19,273 bases of DNA from Tepidisphaeraceae bacterium (GCA_025450555.1 JANWHF010000064.1:1-19273), one strand, 5' to 3'. Shown: positions 1 to 6,512, counted from the stretch's first letter. Program-made: numbers and translations. Notes: a model not told the origin generated them from the sequence alone.

Positions 1-1016
1 AGGTCTCTCAACAATAGTAAATCGTCGAAGTCGTCCGATTGTTGCAGTCGGATTTTCGCACGATGACCCAAAGTCCCTTCATTGTAGGCGTGAGCATCCA
101 TGTGATGGGCGATTAAAAATCGGGTTCGATCGGTAATGGTCCCCTCCAGGGCTTCCAAACCGGCTGCCACATGATCTGCGGGATCAATAGCCTTTCCGAC
201 ATCGTGAAGCAGGGCGGCGGCAAGAAACTCTTCATCCCAAGGCCGCTGCTGGCGCGCCAGCTCGAAGACTTGGAGGCTGTGATACAGGGCATCCCCTTCG
301 GGGTGATATTGCGGGTTTTGCTTCACGCCGGCCAGCGGCTCCAGAAGCATTCGGAACCGCTCATATCGATCGACCTGCTCCTCAAGCTCGCGAACCTGCT
401 CATTCAGCTCGATGCCGGAATATTGCTCGCGCAGCAATTGTTCCAGTTCTGCGATGCTGGCGCGCTCGATCGCTTTGCCGGTGATGGAACTCTTGAAGGC
501 GTAGTTGATCTTGTCCTGGTCGTAGAGCGTCAGCTCAAAACTGAAGCGGGCCTTCACGTGAATGTGCGTGAAGATCCGCTCTTCGTTGAATTTGCGGATG
601 CGCTTACGCTCCACGTCATACTGATACTGCTGCTCATCGAGAACGCTGGTCACTGAAGACAGGTGTTTGCTGAAGACATGAATGTCGATATCGGAGCCTT
701 GCCGGACATGGCCGGTCAGCGTGCTGCCGATGAGTTTTGGCGAGAAGGCCGAGAGAAGTCGCATCATCGCCAGCGCTTCGAGGCGCATGGCTTTGAGATT
801 CTCGTGGCGTTTGTCGCCTTCGCAGAGCTGGGCGAAGGTCTGGATCTGGTCGCGGATTTCGCGGTTGGAGGGAAGGTCGCCGGGGTGGTGGCGATATTCG
901 ATGCCAAGCTGACGTGCGGCTTTTCGCTTGGCGGTGAAGTATTCCGATTCCTGCCGTTCGTACATCAGACGCGCTGCCAGGAGCGCAATCTGCCTGCGGA
1001 TTCGTGCATCAGCCAT
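1..1016 (-). CDS. Nucleotidyltransferase + HD domain protein (3' end outside window)
   Basis: An open frame read from ATG at 1016 to the left edge gives 338 residues without a stop, so the C-terminus is missing. Residues 97-111 carry a polymerase-beta-type nucleotidyltransferase signature (GST, then GSDIDIHVF, metal-binding Asp109 and Asp111); Glu161 in FELTLYD fits the third carboxylate. After a helical linker (about 185-225), residues 246-305 carry HD-phosphohydrolase ligands: His246, His271-Asp272 (LLHDVGKA) and His304-His305. The NTase-then-HD order recalls tRNA nucleotidyltransferase/poly(A) polymerase relatives and GlnD, but the core signature is the minimal GSxxx..GSDID type rather than the CCA-enzyme GGxVRD. 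AAGGAT lies directly before the ATG, which is close for a ribosome site. Substrate is unknown. Domain call is firm; function is not. Confidence 0.8.
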   Translation of the reverse strand, partial: MADARIRRQIALLAARLMYERQESEYFTAKRKAARQLGIEYRHHPGDLPSNREIRDQIQTFAQLCEGDKRHENLKAMRLEALAMMRLLSAFSPKLIGSTLTGHVRQGSDIDIHVFSKHLSSVTSVLDEQQYQYDVERKRIRKFNEERIFTHIHVKARFSFELTLYDQDKINYAFKSSITGKAIERASIAELEQLLREQYSGIELNEQVRELEEQVDRYERFRMLLEPLAGVKQNPQYHPEGDALYHSLQVFELARQQRPWDEEFLAAALLHDVGKAIDPADHVAAGLEALEGTITDRTRFLIAHHMDAHAYNEGTLGHRAKIRLQQSDDFDDLLLLRD

Positions 1017-1080
1017 ATCCTTTATCTCGCCGCGGTTTTCATGCCCAAATGTGCGGCGCTGGGCAAAATCATGAAGGAAT

Positions 1081-1110
1081 CGGAAACGTTCCGTTCACTC
1101 AATGATCATT
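1081..1110. other. Small dyads upstream of the NTase-HD gene
   Basis: Two short dyads sit 65-95 bp upstream of the ATG at 1016: CGGAA-ACG-TTCCG (1081-1093) and the perfect 10-bp palindrome AATGATCATT (1101-1110), inside an AT-rich stretch (1100-1135) that is a reasonable place for the promoter of the minus-strand gene. They could be operators, but such short palindromes also arise by chance. I could not identify a convincing -35/-10 pair here. Confidence 0.25.
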
Positions 1111-1136
1111 ACAAAATTACGACAATTAAAACAGTT

Positions 1137-1202
1137 AGCCGCGACGCAGAGCGAAGCGCTTTCTGCGAGGGGAGAACAGCGCTCCGCCAACGCGTCGCGG
1201 CT
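1137..1202. repeat. Long palindromic repeat element, copy 1
   Basis: A 66-bp element bounded by a perfect 11-bp inverted repeat: AGCCGCGACGC (1137-1147) and GCGTCGCGGCT (1192-1202). Inside the arms are GAGCGAAGCGCTTT and CAGCGCTCCGC, which pair imperfectly to extend the stem. A second copy with the same outer arms and the same inner motifs lies at 10048-10123. This copy is in the gap between the end of tsf and the start of the NTase-HD gene, so as RNA it could act as a processing or termination hairpin for tsf. It looks like a REP/MITE-type intergenic palindrome. Confidence 0.75.
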
Positions 1203-1235
1203 CACCTTGGTTTACTGAGATTCTTGACATTCCAT

Positions 1236-1250
1236 ACCGCTTTACGCGGT
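1236..1250 (-). terminator. Weak hairpin just after tsf
   Basis: ACCGC-TTTAC-GCGGT forms a 5-bp stem only 4 bp past the tsf stop codon. No clear U-run follows on the minus strand, so it would be a poor intrinsic terminator on its own; the larger palindromic element 34 bp further down may do that job. Confidence 0.25.
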
Positions 1251-1254
1251 GGTG

Positions 1255-2073
1255 CTACTGCCCGATTTCAAGTCGCGCATACTTCTGCAGCGTCGCCTGT
1301 TTGTTCTTGAGATAGTCGGCCACTTTCCCTTTGAACACCTCAGCATTGATGTAATCCTGATCCAGCAGCACGCGCTCGGCATAGAACGCATTGAGCTTGC
1401 CCTCGGCAATCTTCTCGGCCACCTGCTGGGGCTTGCCCGTTGCCTTGGCCTGCTCGACGGCAATTTCACGTTCCTTGGCCACAACATCAGCCGGCAGTTC
1501 GTTGCGCGTCATCGCCAGCGGGCGGGCCGCGGCAATGTGCATCCCGACCTGGTTGACCACATCGGTCGCGACTTTGCCACTAAAAGCCATCAGTACGGCA
1601 ATTTTTCCCTTGCCGGCGGTGCTATACAGATACGTCGCGACCTGCCCGCCTGCAGGAGCATCGAGCTTGAGCACTCGGCCAATCTGTACGTTTTCGCCGG
1701 TTGTTTGGGCGACTGCGGTCAGGTCGGCCTTGATCTGCGCGTCTTCCTTCACATCACTTGACGGATTGGAAAGCGCTTTCTTGACGGCAGTTTCCGCGAT
1801 CTTCGCCACCACTTCGTTCTTGGCGGTGAAGTCGGTATTGCAGACGACTTCCAGTGCGACCGCATGCTGCTGATCGCTGCTGGCGGCTGCCGCAACGCGA
1901 CCTTCATTCGCCGCGCGCTCGGTAATCGAAGTCTTGACGCCTTTCTTGCGCAGATTTTCGACGGCCTTGTCCACTTCGCCGTTGGCTTCAACCAACGCCT
2001 TCTTACATTCCATCATTCCAAGGCCGGTCTTGTTTCGCAGTTCGTTGACCTTTTGCGCGGTGATTTCTGCCAT
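1255..2073 (-). CDS. tsf: Translation elongation factor Ts
   Basis: This 272-residue protein is the guanine-nucleotide exchange factor that releases GDP from EF-Tu in the cytoplasm. The N-terminal UBA-like module carries LRNKTGLGMMECKKAL (about residues 12-27), and the core carries CNTDFTAKN (about 79-87), equivalent to the TDFVA segment that contacts the EF-Tu G domain. Later core motifs include GKIAVL and MHIAAARP. Length matches the family (E. coli 283). ATG at 2073 is chosen over an in-frame GTG two codons upstream because GGAG ends 5 nt before it. It follows rpsB in the standard bacterial order, but a strong terminator and a candidate promoter lie between them, so it may be transcribed separately. 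Identification is essentially certain. Confidence 0.97.
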   Translation of the reverse strand: MAEITAQKVNELRNKTGLGMMECKKALVEANGEVDKAVENLRKKGVKTSITERAANEGRVAAAASSDQQHAVALEVVCNTDFTAKNEVVAKIAETAVKKALSNPSSDVKEDAQIKADLTAVAQTTGENVQIGRVLKLDAPAGGQVATYLYSTAGKGKIAVLMAFSGKVATDVVNQVGMHIAAARPLAMTRNELPADVVAKEREIAVEQAKATGKPQQVAEKIAEGKLNAFYAERVLLDQDYINAEVFKGKVADYLKNKQATLQKYARLEIGQ

Positions 2074-2107
2074 GTTCACTCCGTCTTGCGTGCTTTCGAG
2101 TGGCCGG

Positions 2108-2137
2108 ATTGTAGGAACTTGTTGGAATCCGTGCCGA
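2108..2137 (-). promoter_or_regulatory. Candidate tsf promoter
   Basis: On the minus strand, -35 TCGGCA (2137-2132), an 18-bp spacer and -10 TACAAT (2113-2108, 5 of 6 to consensus) lie after the rpsB terminator and 35 bp before the tsf ATG. The predicted start near 2101 leaves a short leader with the GGAG ribosome site. The -10 is good, the -35 only moderate. Its placement just after a terminator is the main support. Confidence 0.45.
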
Positions 2138-2139
2138 TT

Positions 2140-2165
2140 AAAAAAGGGCGAGGCAAGCCTCGCCC
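2140..2165 (-). terminator. Intrinsic terminator between rpsB and tsf
   Basis: On the minus strand an 8-9-bp GC stem (GGGCGAGGC / GCCTCGCCC, 2146-2165) is followed at once by TTTTTT (2145-2140). It begins 25 bp past the rpsB stop. This is a classical Rho-independent terminator and should reduce or uncouple tsf transcription from rpsB. Confidence 0.85.
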
Positions 2166-2190
2166 GTCGAATGTCATTGTAAATTCAAAC

Positions 2191-3036
2191 TCAGGCGGGC
2201 TGACCAGCGGCAACAGGCTCGGCACCCTGCGGAGCCGGAACCGTTTCCGGTGCCGCGCCACCCGCGGCGGCTTCTTCTGCCCGAAATTGCGAGCGAGTGC
2301 TGCGCCGCCGGGCTTGCTGCGCCTCTTCGCCTTTGGCTTCCGGACGGGTCTGCTTGCCTTCGATCACCGCATCGGCCAGCTCGTGCAGGATGATCTCGAT
2401 GGCGCGCATCGAATCATCGTTGCAGGGGATCGGCAGATCGACCAGATCCGGATCGCTGTCGGTATCGATCAGGGCGATGGTCGTGACGCCCAGCTTACGG
2501 GCTTCCTTCACCGCGATATGTTCGCGGCGGGTGTCGATGATCACCATAACGCCGGGCATTCGCTCCATTCGGCGAATGCCTTCAAGGTTGGTCTTGATCT
2601 TTTCCATTTCGCGCTGCAGCGCGGCTTTCATCTTCTTGGAATAGGTTTCAATCTGCCCGGTGTTCCAGAGCTTCTCGAGCTCCTCCAGGCGGTTGAGCCG
2701 CTGGCGGATCGTGCGGAAGTTGGTTAGCGTTCCGCCGAGCCAGCGCTCGGAAACGTAGTGCATGTTGCACCGGCGGGCCTCTTCTTCCATGGGGTGACGC
2801 GCCTGCCGCTTGGTGCCGACAAACAGCACGTCCTTGCCCTGCGCGACCGTCTGATTGATCAGCCGGCGGGCGCGGAGCAGGCCCTTGAGCGTTTCGCGGA
2901 TATCGATGATGTGAATCATGTTCCGCTTGCCGTGGATGTAGGGCTCCATCTTTGGATTCCAACGGCTGACGCGGTGGCCAAAATGTACGCCGGCATCGAC
3001 CAGCGCCTTAACGAGTTCTTCCTGAGACTGTGCCAT
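2191..3036 (-). CDS. rpsB: 30S ribosomal protein S2
   Basis: A 281-residue S2 protein of the small ribosomal subunit. Family signatures are plain: AGVHFGHRVSRWNPKM near residue 15, HIIDIRETL, FVGTKRQA, RWLGGTLTNFRTIRQRL around 128, and the IDTDSDPDLVDLPIPCNDD block near 195-215. It is longer than the usual about 240 residues because of a low-complexity Ala/Pro/Glu-rich tail from about 230 onward. ATG at 3036 is preferred over a TTG two codons upstream: GGAG ends 10 nt before it and the S2 N-terminus starts there. The leader is long and structured, which fits the known autoregulation of rpsB by S2 in other bacteria, though no known motif was identified here. Identification is certain. Confidence 0.97.
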   Translation of the reverse strand: MAQSQEELVKALVDAGVHFGHRVSRWNPKMEPYIHGKRNMIHIIDIRETLKGLLRARRLINQTVAQGKDVLFVGTKRQARHPMEEEARRCNMHYVSERWLGGTLTNFRTIRQRLNRLEELEKLWNTGQIETYSKKMKAALQREMEKIKTNLEGIRRMERMPGVMVIIDTRREHIAVKEARKLGVTTIALIDTDSDPDLVDLPIPCNDDSMRAIEIILHELADAVIEGKQTRPEAKGEEAQQARRRSTRSQFRAEEAAAGGAAPETVPAPQGAEPVAAGQPA

Positions 3037-3435
3037 ACCCAATTCGCTCCATCATGCATCGGCCAGCGAGAGTTTTATCTCGAAGGGCCGTCAGCCCGTG
3101 CGAAACCGCCGGCCAAGACGCCGGTTACGAATGAGGCTTGAGAAACCAAAAGAAGTTGTAAAACAAATGCCCGCCTCGATCCCTGCTCCCAAAACGGAAA
3201 GACCGATGCGGGCGGCCCTTGGCAGGCCAAGACTCGTCAATGTAACCAAGCCTTTCATTGGATGCAAGCATAGAAACTACAAAGAGAAAAAACGAAGCGA
3301 GCCACACAGATTTCAGGCAAGAATAGCGCGGCGTCTTCCGCTTCCTTACACCAAAATCAGCCCTGAGTCTGCCAATGATCACTGTGTTTTGGAAGGCATC
3401 GGCTGTATCCTGATTTGCAGAGGCTTAGTCAACGA
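3037..3435. other. Intergenic region: rpsB promoter and leader
   Basis: Nearly 400 bp without a supported gene, between rpsB (minus) and the membrane-protein gene at 3436 (plus). It holds the rpsB promoter candidate (3239-3267) and an approximately 195-nt rpsB leader. The leader contains a hairpin CGAGA-GTTTTA-TCTCG (3067-3082) flanked by pairing GGCC arms (3061-3064 and 3086-3089) just upstream of the ribosome site, plus a distal GCCCGC/GCGGGC pairing. Short open frames on both strands show no recognisable protein character. I see no clear promoter for the plus-strand gene. Confidence 0.55.
3239..3267 (-). promoter_or_regulatory. Candidate rpsB promoter
   Basis: Minus strand: -35 TTGCAT (3267-3262), 17-bp spacer, -10 TACATT (3244-3239), giving a start near 3232 and a leader of about 195 nt. 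The hexamers match consensus at 3 and 4 of 6 positions, with ideal spacing. Support is moderate; an alternative closer promoter was not seen. Confidence 0.4.
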
Positions 3436-3870
3436 ATGCCTGAACGGCATCCGCAATCATCTTTTGCAGAAATCCCCGAGGCAGACGAGCTTCGCTCACC
3501 CGCGCGCGGCCATCGCTCGATCGGGATCTCCGATTTGGCGATCCAACTGATTCGCGGGTTCCTTGTCGCGCTGATTTTTGCCGCGACGGCAACCGCTCTG
3601 ATGGTGCGCGGAAGCGGGTATACCGGCGCAACATCTGAGGGCGGCAAATATTTTGTGTCGTACAAATCGACGCGATATGAAGTCACCCGCGCGGAATTCG
3701 AACGCGTGCGCTTCCACAATCGTGTCTCGACGGCCGCAATCTGTGCAATAGCCATCTCTTTGATTGCGCTCGCCGGCTGGGAATCAATTCGCTGCGGCGG
3801 GAGCCGTAATTCTCTGAACATCGGCAACGACCTTGCGCGAAGGGTGCGGCTTTTACGGATAAAGCGGTGA
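3436..3870 (+). CDS. Small two-TM membrane protein, unknown function
   Basis: A 144-residue protein of no family I can name. Residues 38-57 (LIRGFLVALIFAATATALMV) and 97-114 (VSTAAICAIAISLIALAG) are clear membrane segments. Between them is an exported or periplasmic loop of about 40 residues with GGKYFVSYKSTRYEVTRAEF, a Tyr-rich layout I associate loosely with small planctomycete membrane proteins. The N-terminal 35 residues are polar. ATG at 3436 is chosen over an in-frame TTG at 3415; GAGG lies 13 nt upstream. Its stop overlaps the GTG of the next gene (GTGA), so the two are probably translationally coupled. The frame is supported by the hydrophobic pattern and the overlap; function is unknown. 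Confidence 0.65.
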   Translation: MPERHPQSSFAEIPEADELRSPARGHRSIGISDLAIQLIRGFLVALIFAATATALMVRGSGYTGATSEGGKYFVSYKSTRYEVTRAEFERVRFHNRVSTAAICAIAISLIALAGWESIRCGGSRNSLNIGNDLARRVRLLRIKR

Positions 3871-4433
3871 AGCCAGAACGTTATCAAACCCGCTCGCCGC
3901 AATTCATCGACTATAACGGCGTTGGTCGCTGGAGCCGTGATGAAATTCTCCGCAGATATGCTGTATATGCGAGAGAAATGGGAATTGAGCCGCGCGATTT
4001 GTTGCCCCGCGAAAGCAACGAAAGAGGTCGGCGTCGGATTTACCCCGTGATGAATCGTGTGATCGACGGCATCGCCGCGGGTGATCGGGCTTGCATCAGG
4101 CTCGGCATCGAGTTCATCGAAGAGGATGCGAAGTTTCCTTTCGGGAAAATACTGAAGGCCAACACGGCTCGCGCTCTTCGCCGAACATCGCTTTCAGAAG
4201 ATCAGAAAGAGCGCATTCGCCGGCGCGTCTTTGCGATGTTGCAGGCAGGCGTTATTCCGCACGAGTATCGCGAGTATGCGAAGCTCGTGCGGAGGATCGG
4301 GTTCCAACTTGCGAAATTGCCGGAGGTAGATCCGGCCAACTTTTATGCCTCGCGCTTCCATCACTATTTCGAACAGGCCGCCAAGGAAGACCGGAGCGGT
4401 GAAGCCATCGATAGAATCGAAGCCAGCAGGTAA
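3867..4433 (+). CDS. Conserved-looking hypothetical protein, Arg/Glu-rich, soluble
   Basis: A 188-residue soluble, charged protein with no signal peptide or membrane segment. It starts at GTG 3867, overlapping the TGA of the previous gene by 3 nt. The middle shows a dense, gene-like pattern: RRRIYPVMNRVIDGIAAGDR, then RLGIEFIEEDAKFPFGKILK, NTARALRR and EDQKERIRRRVFAMLQAGVI, followed by HEYREYAKLVRRIG. I have the impression of a conserved uncharacterised family, but cannot name a domain. The helical, basic surface could suit nucleic-acid or ribosome association; that is speculation. A GC-rich hairpin follows at 4459. Its reality as a gene is well supported by amino-acid composition and coupling; function is unknown. 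Confidence 0.72.
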   Translation: MKPERYQTRSPQFIDYNGVGRWSRDEILRRYAVYAREMGIEPRDLLPRESNERGRRRIYPVMNRVIDGIAAGDRACIRLGIEFIEEDAKFPFGKILKANTARALRRTSLSEDQKERIRRRVFAMLQAGVIPHEYREYAKLVRRIGFQLAKLPEVDPANFYASRFHHYFEQAAKEDRSGEAIDRIEASR

Positions 4434-4458
4434 TTGTCCAATCTACGTGAGGCAAAGC

Positions 4459-4493
4459 GGGGCGCGCGACGCGCAAGCGCACCGCCGCGCCCC
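4459..4493. terminator. GC-rich hairpin between convergent genes
   Basis: GGGGCGCG (4459-4466) pairs perfectly with CGCGCCCC (4486-4493) around a 19-nt loop. It lies 25 bp past the plus-strand stop at 4433 and 30 bp past the minus-strand stop at 4524, so it could stop both transcripts. There is no good U-run on either side, so it may be a factor-dependent or barrier hairpin rather than a strict intrinsic terminator. Confidence 0.45.
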
Positions 4494-4523
4494 ATTTGGC
4501 CCATCATCGCAAGTCTCGCATAA

Positions 4524-5153
4524 TCAACCGGATACAATAGTAAGTCTCCGTACATGGAACAAAATGGGGTTTCCGCTCGGCACGGCTCCGCACTCGGGGC
4601 AACGATCGGGGCTGGCACGAAGGTCATAGCCACATGAGGGACACAAATCGTTTGCGATACGCCTCCGCATGCGCCGCTTCAACCGCAGTAGCCGCGTTAG
4701 CGCGTAAATTGGGAGCACGGCCAATAGCGTCGCCGCTAACCAGTGCGGCACGATGTACTGCGTACCCGTGAAAGCTCCCGATGCGTCAGCCGAAGCGCTG
4801 TGGATTAATCCTGCGCCAATGGCAACCAAAGGGCCTTCCGAGGGATGGTCCAGTCGGATAGTTTTCGTCCGGCGCACGTGAAGGAAAGGCCCCCGGATTC
4901 GGTTGCGCAGGTTTTCGGGCGGCAGTTTGCCGGGAAGGAAATCGGCGTGGTAGTGCCTGAACCACATCACGCCGTGTAGTGAGGCAAGTTCATAGCCATC
5001 GCCCGTCCACACCGCGTTGTTGGATCGGCAGGTTTCAAGATTGACCATGTCGAATCGCCAGAAGCTCCGCAACGCCAATGAAAAGATCGCGATGCAAAGC
5101 ATCGCCGACACAATCGCCAGGCGATTGCCGGTGATGAGCCGCAGGCGTTTCAT
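4524..5153 (-). CDS. Planctomycete membrane protein with C-terminal zinc ribbon
   Basis: A 209-residue protein with an N-terminal membrane segment (about 11-31), an exported middle part with a Trp/His-rich stretch (GVMWFRHYHADF), a second membrane segment near 136-158, an Arg-rich juxtamembrane region, and a cytoplasmic zinc ribbon: Cys171, Cys174, Cys185 and Cys188 in CPSCGYDLRASPDRCPECG. That CxxCGYDLRAxPxRCPxCG ribbon is a hallmark of a large uncharacterised planctomycete group. The partner or ligand is unknown. No Shine-Dalgarno is visible; TAAAAT (5165-5160) sits 6 nt before the ATG, so the mRNA may be leaderless. It is convergent with the preceding gene pair. Confidence 0.82.
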   Translation of the reverse strand: MKRLRLITGNRLAIVSAMLCIAIFSLALRSFWRFDMVNLETCRSNNAVWTGDGYELASLHGVMWFRHYHADFLPGKLPPENLRNRIRGPFLHVRRTKTIRLDHPSEGPLVAIGAGLIHSASADASGAFTGTQYIVPHWLAATLLAVLPIYALTRLLRLKRRMRRRIANDLCPSCGYDLRASPDRCPECGAVPSGNPILFHVRRLTIVSG

Positions 5154-5185
5154 GCCACGATTTTAGCCGGCTATTGAATCGTGCT

Positions 5186-5224
5186 GTAAAACAAAACCGG
5201 GATGGCATTGAGATGCCATCCCGG
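5186..5224 (-). terminator. Intrinsic terminator of trxA
   Basis: A perfect 12-bp stem (CCGGGATGGCAT / ATGCCATCCCGG, 5197-5224) with a 4-nt loop is followed on the minus strand by TTTTGTTTTAC. It begins 41 bp past the trxA stop. A strong Rho-independent terminator. Confidence 0.9.
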
Positions 5225-5265
5225 AAGCGGTTTTGAGATTGCGAACTACGGGTGAAATCGCTGTC

Positions 5266-5595
5266 TTATTTCAAGCCATCCAGCGCTTCCTTAAAGTCGC
5301 GTTCCTGGCGAAGGCCAACGAACTTCTGCTGGACCTGGCCGTCCTTAAAGAGAATAACGGTCGGGATCGCGCTGATGCTGTACTTGATGGCGATATCGCG
5401 ATTGACTTCGGTGTCTACCTTGCCGACCTTGATCTTCCCGTCGTAGTCCTTCGCGAGTTTTTCGATCGTGGGAGCAAGCATCCGGCAGGGCAGGCACCAT
5501 TCGGCCCAGAAGTCCACCAGCACCGGAACCGATGAACTAATCACTTCCTGCTCGAAGTTCTGATCTGTAATTTCCATGACGTTGTTGCCGGCCAT
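5266..5595 (-). CDS. trxA: Thioredoxin with CLPC active site
   Basis: A 109-residue cytoplasmic thioredoxin, the usual length. Landmarks: buried Asp28 before FWAEW, active-site Cys34-Leu35-Pro36-Cys37, the VDTE strand at 60-63, and cis-Pro78 in SAIPT. The canonical WCGPC is WCLPC here, replacing Gly with Leu; changes at this position alter redox potential in other thioredoxin-fold proteins. The rest of the sequence is ordinary thioredoxin with no signal peptide, so it is not a TlpA/DsbE type. ATG at 5595 is chosen for its strong AGGAGG 6 nt upstream, over a GTG at 5625. It has its own consensus-like promoter and terminator, so it is monocistronic. Confidence 0.95.
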   Translation of the reverse strand: MAGNNVMEITDQNFEQEVISSSVPVLVDFWAEWCLPCRMLAPTIEKLAKDYDGKIKVGKVDTEVNRDIAIKYSISAIPTVILFKDGQVQQKFVGLRQERDFKEALDGLK

Positions 5596-5643
5596 CGGTG
5601 CCTCCTGACATTCAATTACCGCCACAATATATGACGGCGGGGG

Positions 5644-5672
5644 ATCATAGAAGTGGCCAAAAGGCGTGTCAA
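5644..5672 (-). promoter_or_regulatory. Strong trxA promoter
   Basis: Minus strand: -35 TTGACA (5672-5667, perfect), 17-bp spacer, -10 TATGAT (5649-5644, 5 of 6). Predicted start near 5637 gives a leader of about 42 nt containing the AGGAGG ribosome site. A near-consensus sigma-70 promoter placed right after the stop of the upstream gene (5691). Confidence 0.85.
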
Positions 5673-5690
5673 ACCCGGCGCGCCCTGCGT

Positions 5691-6443
5691 TCAGGCGGTG
5701 CGCTGCAACTGTTTACGAACTGAGAACATGTTAATCAATGCCACGCCCCACAGCAGCATGCCAAGCGCATACCCTGCCCAGCTCATCCATGGCGGAAGCG
5801 ATCGCAGGGGAGTGTCAGGCGACGTCACGAGCCGCATCGTGGCCGCGATGAACAGAAGCAAACCGCAAGTGAGCAAGACGGGGATGACCGTTCGACGAGC
5901 CTCGACCGATTTGATCGTCGGCAGGTGAGCACGATGCGTGGTCGCCGGCTTCGTGTGGACGTGCCCCAGCGTCTCCATCGAAGGAGCCGGGACCATCACG
6001 GCATCGTCGTCGGTCGTGACGATTTCGGCCATGCCGCTTGAAGGCAGCTCGGGTGAGGACAGCCAATCGGATGGAGGAGCCGCATTGGCCTGCGTCGCCG
6101 GTTCGCTCTGCGGCAAGCCCGGCGTCTGTGGCCGCATCGGCGCTTGGGGGCGGGCAACCGATGGTTTGCGCGCAGCAGGAGACTTGGCCTTAGATGCTGC
6201 CTCGCCCTTTTTCTGCTGGGATTTGAGCGCGCCGGGCGGTAGTGGTGTCGCGCCGGGCGGAACGACCGGCCTGGGTGCAACCGGCTTGGGTGCGCCTTCC
6301 ATCGGAACCGGTGCGGTGGGGCGGGTCTTGGCGGGTTTACTGTTTGGTAGCTGAGATGCAGCGCCGCTGGATGGAGCGCCGTCATCGCCACTGCCCATGC
6401 CTTCCAGCGCCTTGGCCAAGTCCTCGTTATCGCGCTGCGTCAT
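5691..6443 (-). CDS. Pro/Ala-rich protein with two C-terminal TM segments
   Basis: A 250-residue protein of no recognised family. The first about 160 residues are low complexity (Pro, Ala, Ser, Lys; e.g. PVPMEGAPKPVAPRPVVPPG) and predicted disordered. Two membrane segments follow near 184-205 (VIPVLLTCGLLLFIAATM) and 220-242 (WAGYALGMLLWGVALINMF), with a short loop between. Both may be hairpin-inserted, leaving the long tail in the cytoplasm. Two ATGs are possible, 6449 and 6443; GAGG lies 7 nt before 6443 but only 1-2 nt before 6449, so 6443 is preferred. Cytoplasmic disordered tails with terminal TM pairs are common in planctomycetes. Function unknown. Confidence 0.75.
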   Translation of the reverse strand: MTQRDNEDLAKALEGMGSGDDGAPSSGAASQLPNSKPAKTRPTAPVPMEGAPKPVAPRPVVPPGATPLPPGALKSQQKKGEAASKAKSPAARKPSVARPQAPMRPQTPGLPQSEPATQANAAPPSDWLSSPELPSSGMAEIVTTDDDAVMVPAPSMETLGHVHTKPATTHRAHLPTIKSVEARRTVIPVLLTCGLLLFIAATMRLVTSPDTPLRSLPPWMSWAGYALGMLLWGVALINMFSVRKQLQRTA

Positions 6444-6480
6444 TGTCATTCCTCACAGGACCGGAGCAGCTTACGCGATT

Positions 6481-6512
6481 TGACAGGGAATTATGAGACT
6501 ATACCCCTGTCA
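6481..6512. promoter_or_regulatory. Dyad in divergent intergenic region
   Basis: TGACAGGG (6481-6488) and CCCTGTCA (6505-6512) form a perfect 8-bp inverted repeat with a 16-bp AT-rich centre. The centre is the midpoint between the minus-strand gene starting at 6443 and the plus-strand gene starting at 6556. The half-sites are about 24 bp apart centre to centre, as for a dimeric or looped operator, or a hairpin in RNA. No well-spaced -35/-10 pair was found in either direction. Confidence 0.45.

Noticed and set aside
171..1310. Plus-strand open frames opposite the NTase-HD gene
   Set aside because: The minus strand carries clear GSDID and HD motifs in one uninterrupted frame; the plus frames are shadows.
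1864..2727. A 287-codon plus-strand open frame over rpsB and tsf
   Set aside because: It runs antisense through two certain housekeeping genes and the terminator between them.
3125..3382. An 85-codon minus-strand frame with a hydrophobic stretch upstream of rpsB
   Set aside because: It covers the rpsB promoter and leader, has no ribosome site and no recognisable character beyond one short hydrophobic run.
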